Of a stretch of DNA of 6,119 nt, positions 5,395 to 6,119 are shown piece after piece. Numbering within the stretch: the first letter of the stretch is position 1; every line of letters begins with the position of its first letter. The position numbers and the translations under genes were made by a program. Below the pieces are notes generated by a model. It did not search any database. It was not told where the DNA came from and saw only the letters and a list, made by a program, of their open reading frames with translations. This DNA is from Desulfovibrio sp. Dsv1 (GTDB lineage Bacteria; Desulfobacterota; Desulfovibrionia; Desulfovibrionales; Desulfovibrionaceae): positions 1-6,119 of the forward strand of contig APFI01000287.1 of the NCBI GenBank assembly GCA_000403945.1, read 5' to 3'.

Positions 5395-5664
5395 TTAAAA
5401 CCTTCTATATGAAGGATATTGGCTAGCATCCTCCTTATAGCTTGCTGGCAGTTTGGGGCATCCTATTTCACACCAGAAGGCGGCGAGCTTTGATGAAAGC
5501 TCGTACCATTGTTGGGAGCATTCTTTCAGATTTTCCTGATTAAGATGCAAGCTTATACCCATCCGGGCTGATGCTTTGCATATGGCACCCTTCACAGCCT
5601 GCCCTTCTCGTTCCAAATCTACAGTTGAGCCGTCGTCATACACTAGTTTTACCACTCTGCTCAT
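5395..5664 (-). CDS. Small protein of unknown function, second gene of a two-gene unit
   Basis: 89-aa soluble protein starting MSRVVKLVYDDGSTVDLERE, which suggests a short beta hairpin. A helical middle follows (GAICKASARM; NQENLKECSQQWYELSSKLAAFW, 42-64), then a Cys pair (Cys65, Cys69) and a Tyr/Ser-rich tail ending PSYRRF. The start at 5664 shares its A with the upstream stop (TAATG), with AGAGGA just ahead, so translation is probably coupled to the upstream small gene. It converges with the exported-protein gene, whose stop is 38 bases from its own. I do not recognise the family and see no catalytic motif. Confidence 0.72.
   Translation of the reverse strand: MSRVVKLVYDDGSTVDLEREGQAVKGAICKASARMGISLHLNQENLKECSQQWYELSSKLAAFWCEIGCPKLPASYKEDASQYPSYRRF
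5397..5415 (-). terminator. Weak hairpin-plus-T terminator at the end of the 89-aa gene
   Basis: Read leftward, CCTTC-ATATA-GAAGG (5415-5401) is a perfect 5-bp stem followed directly by TTTT (5400-5397). It overlaps the last codons of the 89-aa gene. The stem is short and AT-rich, so it is at best a weak terminator. Confidence 0.35.
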
Positions 5665-5894
5665 TAGTCAGTCCTCTCATATTTATTACTTTTATTCTTC
5701 CCACGCCTTGATTCCATAAGGCGTGTACGCCGCATCTTCCATGCGGCAGCCGCGCGGTTCTCCCAACCGTCCAGAAACAGGACGACGGCACAGCCCGTCA
5801 GAATCTGAAGCGACCTCCAGCGCCGTGTCACGGTACTGACCCGGTTTGTCTCAACCTGCCCCCGCGTCAACCCCTTCATGGGCTGTGAAATCAT
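5664..5894 (-). CDS. Small basic protein with a short hydrophobic segment, uncertain
   Basis: 76-aa frame starting MISQPMKGLTRGQ. It is strongly basic, with a short hydrophobic segment LQILTGCAVVLFL (29-41) flanked by arginines (RRW before, KMRRTR after). This could be a single membrane pass, although 13 residues is short for one. GGGAG lies 14 bases before the start at 5894, too far to be convincing; the second ATG (5879) is an alternative. Support comes from the TAATG overlap with the 89-aa gene and a plausible leftward promoter upstream (5986-5958). Against it, much of the frame is made of short inverted repeats, so it could instead be a structured leader. No family recognised. Confidence 0.5.
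   Translation of the reverse strand: MISQPMKGLTRGQVETNRVSTVTRRWRSLQILTGCAVVLFLDGWENRAAAAWKMRRTRLMESRRGKNKSNKYERTD
5702..5833. repeat. Run of short perfect inverted repeats
   Basis: Five perfect inverted repeats in about 130 bases: CACGCCTT/AAGGCGTG (5702-5709, 5718-5725, loop 8); GCCGCAT/ATGCGGC (5729-5735, 5741-5747, loop CTTCC); CGGTT/AACCG (5755-5759, 5765-5769, loop CTCCC); GACGG/CCGTC (5784-5788, 5795-5799, loop 6); CCGTG-T-CACGG (5823-5833). The first three are separated by only 3 and 7 bases. They could fold as consecutive RNA hairpins in the leftward transcript or serve as protein-binding sites. Some of the 5-bp ones could occur by chance. Confidence 0.4.
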
Positions 5895-5936
5895 TACTTA
5901 CATAAAATCTCCCTGCGTCTCATAAAGGGGCTTTTC

Positions 5937-6119
5937 ATGTCTGTCATCCGTGAGTTTTTTATATCCGAAGTGTTTCCTTGTGAGAACTTATTTCTTGACA
6001 ATGTTCACAGCAGAGAACAAAATATTTTCACGAACGGCAGGGAACCACAGCGAACACGGCCCACGGGCCAGAAAGTTGAAAGGCCCCGCCGAACGTGGCC
6101 CCACAAGTACCGGGTGCAG
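5937..6119 (+). CDS. Possible start of a rightward gene, open at the window edge
   Basis: An ATG at 5937, with AAAGGGG (5924-5930) 6 bases upstream, opens 61 codons without a stop to the last base. The protein begins MSVIREFFISEVFPCENLFL and becomes very basic and proline-rich. The final codons (WPHKYRVQ) mostly end in G or C, like real genes here. Against it, the best promoter and operator-like sequences in this area (5958-6023) fall inside the frame, and two other frames are also open to the edge (a plus-strand frame from ATG 6001 and short minus-strand frames). By position an integrase or another repressor-controlled gene could start near here, but the sequence does not show which. Confidence 0.25.
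   Translation, partial: MSVIREFFISEVFPCENLFLDNVHSREQNIFTNGREPQRTRPTGQKVERPRRTWPHKYRVQ
5958..5986 (-). promoter_or_regulatory. Candidate leftward promoter for the two small genes
   Basis: Read leftward, TTCTCA (5986-5981; 4 of 6 to TTGACA) and TATAAA (5963-5958; 5 of 6 to TATAAT) are separated by 17 bases. Transcription would begin around 5951, about 55 bases ahead of the start at 5894. An operator-like GTGAGAAC (5980-5987) covers the -35. Confidence 0.4.
5980..6019. promoter_or_regulatory. Operator-like cluster matching the repressor-region motif
   Basis: Three copies of a GTGTGAACA-like 9-mer: GTGAGAACT (5980-5988, 7 of 9); the reverse complement of TGTTCACAG (6002-6010, 8 of 9); and CAGAGAACA (6011-6019, 6 of 9). 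The last two together form an inverted repeat, TGTTC-N8-GAACA (6002-6019). The exact 9-mer occurs as an inverted pair in the repressor/Cro gap. GAGAAC recurs at 5982 and 6013, 31 bases apart, close to three helical turns. Confidence 0.45.
5995..6023 (+). promoter_or_regulatory. Candidate rightward promoter, operator in the spacer
   Basis: A perfect -35, TTGACA (5995-6000), is followed after 17 bases by CAAAAT (6018-6023; 4 of 6 to TATAAT). The spacer is almost entirely filled by the inverted repeat TGTTC-N8-GAACA, so a bound repressor would block RNA polymerase. Transcription would start near 6030 and leave the window to the right; no ATG follows before the edge. It lies back to back with the leftward candidate. 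Confidence 0.48.

Noticed and set aside
6031..6096. Three CGAAC copies (6031, 6051, 6090) as integrase or transposase sites
   Set aside because: The spacing is irregular and a 5-base match is too short to distinguish from chance in GC-rich DNA.
1..6119. CRISPR array, tRNA, rRNA or insertion sequence
   Set aside because: No regularly spaced identical repeats, no tRNA-like cloverleaf and no transposase or terminal inverted repeats were seen by eye on either strand.

Overview
The window reads as the regulatory and early region of a temperate phage or prophage in a Gram-negative host. The evidence is a LexA/CI-type repressor diverging from a Cro-like gene, an early operon behind the Cro-like gene ending in a phage-type cytosine methyltransferase, and an AT-rich cargo gene directly behind the repressor. 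Most genes are moderately GC-rich. A Desulfovibrionaceae-like host is possible, but this is only an impression from protein style and base composition. Nothing in the window proves it.

Layout. Bases 1-3657 are dominated by minus-strand early genes. In order of transcription they are a Cro/YdaS-like regulator (3657-3391), a 94-aa protein with a CPMCG knuckle (3160-2876), a CII/CP76-like HTH protein (2684-2166), a 152-aa phage protein with a YDYRGAW motif (2166-1708) and a DNA cytosine-5 methyltransferase (1711 to beyond the left edge). The last three are joined by 1-base and 4-base start/stop overlaps, so they form a translationally coupled operon. A 191-base gap before the CII-like gene holds a perfect 11-bp hairpin and other structure. 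A small plus-strand gene (3237-3458) sits antisense within this block and overlaps the 3' end of the Cro-like gene.

Bases 3658-3747 are the repressor/Cro intergenic switch. They carry a perfect 9-bp inverted repeat, TGTTCACAC ... GTGTGAACA. Rightward from it run the 233-aa S24-type repressor (3748-4449) and, 16 bases later, a 296-aa exported, cysteine-rich, Sel1/TPR-like probable lipoprotein (4466-5356). That gene is much more AT-rich than its surroundings. It is a good candidate for a lysogenic-conversion (moron) gene expressed with the repressor.

The right end has two overlapping minus-strand small genes (5894-5664 and 5664-5395) of unknown function. Ahead of them is what looks like a second back-to-back promoter region (5958-6023) carrying further copies of the same GTGTGAACA-like motif. 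This suggests the repressor controls a second site, with one promoter firing left into the small genes and one firing right out of the window.

Working model (inference): the repressor holds the leftward early operon off at 3665-3731 and acts again near 6000, while co-expressing the exported protein in the lysogen. DNA damage would trigger RecA-stimulated self-cleavage. The early operon would then be expressed, including the methyltransferase that protects phage DNA from host restriction.
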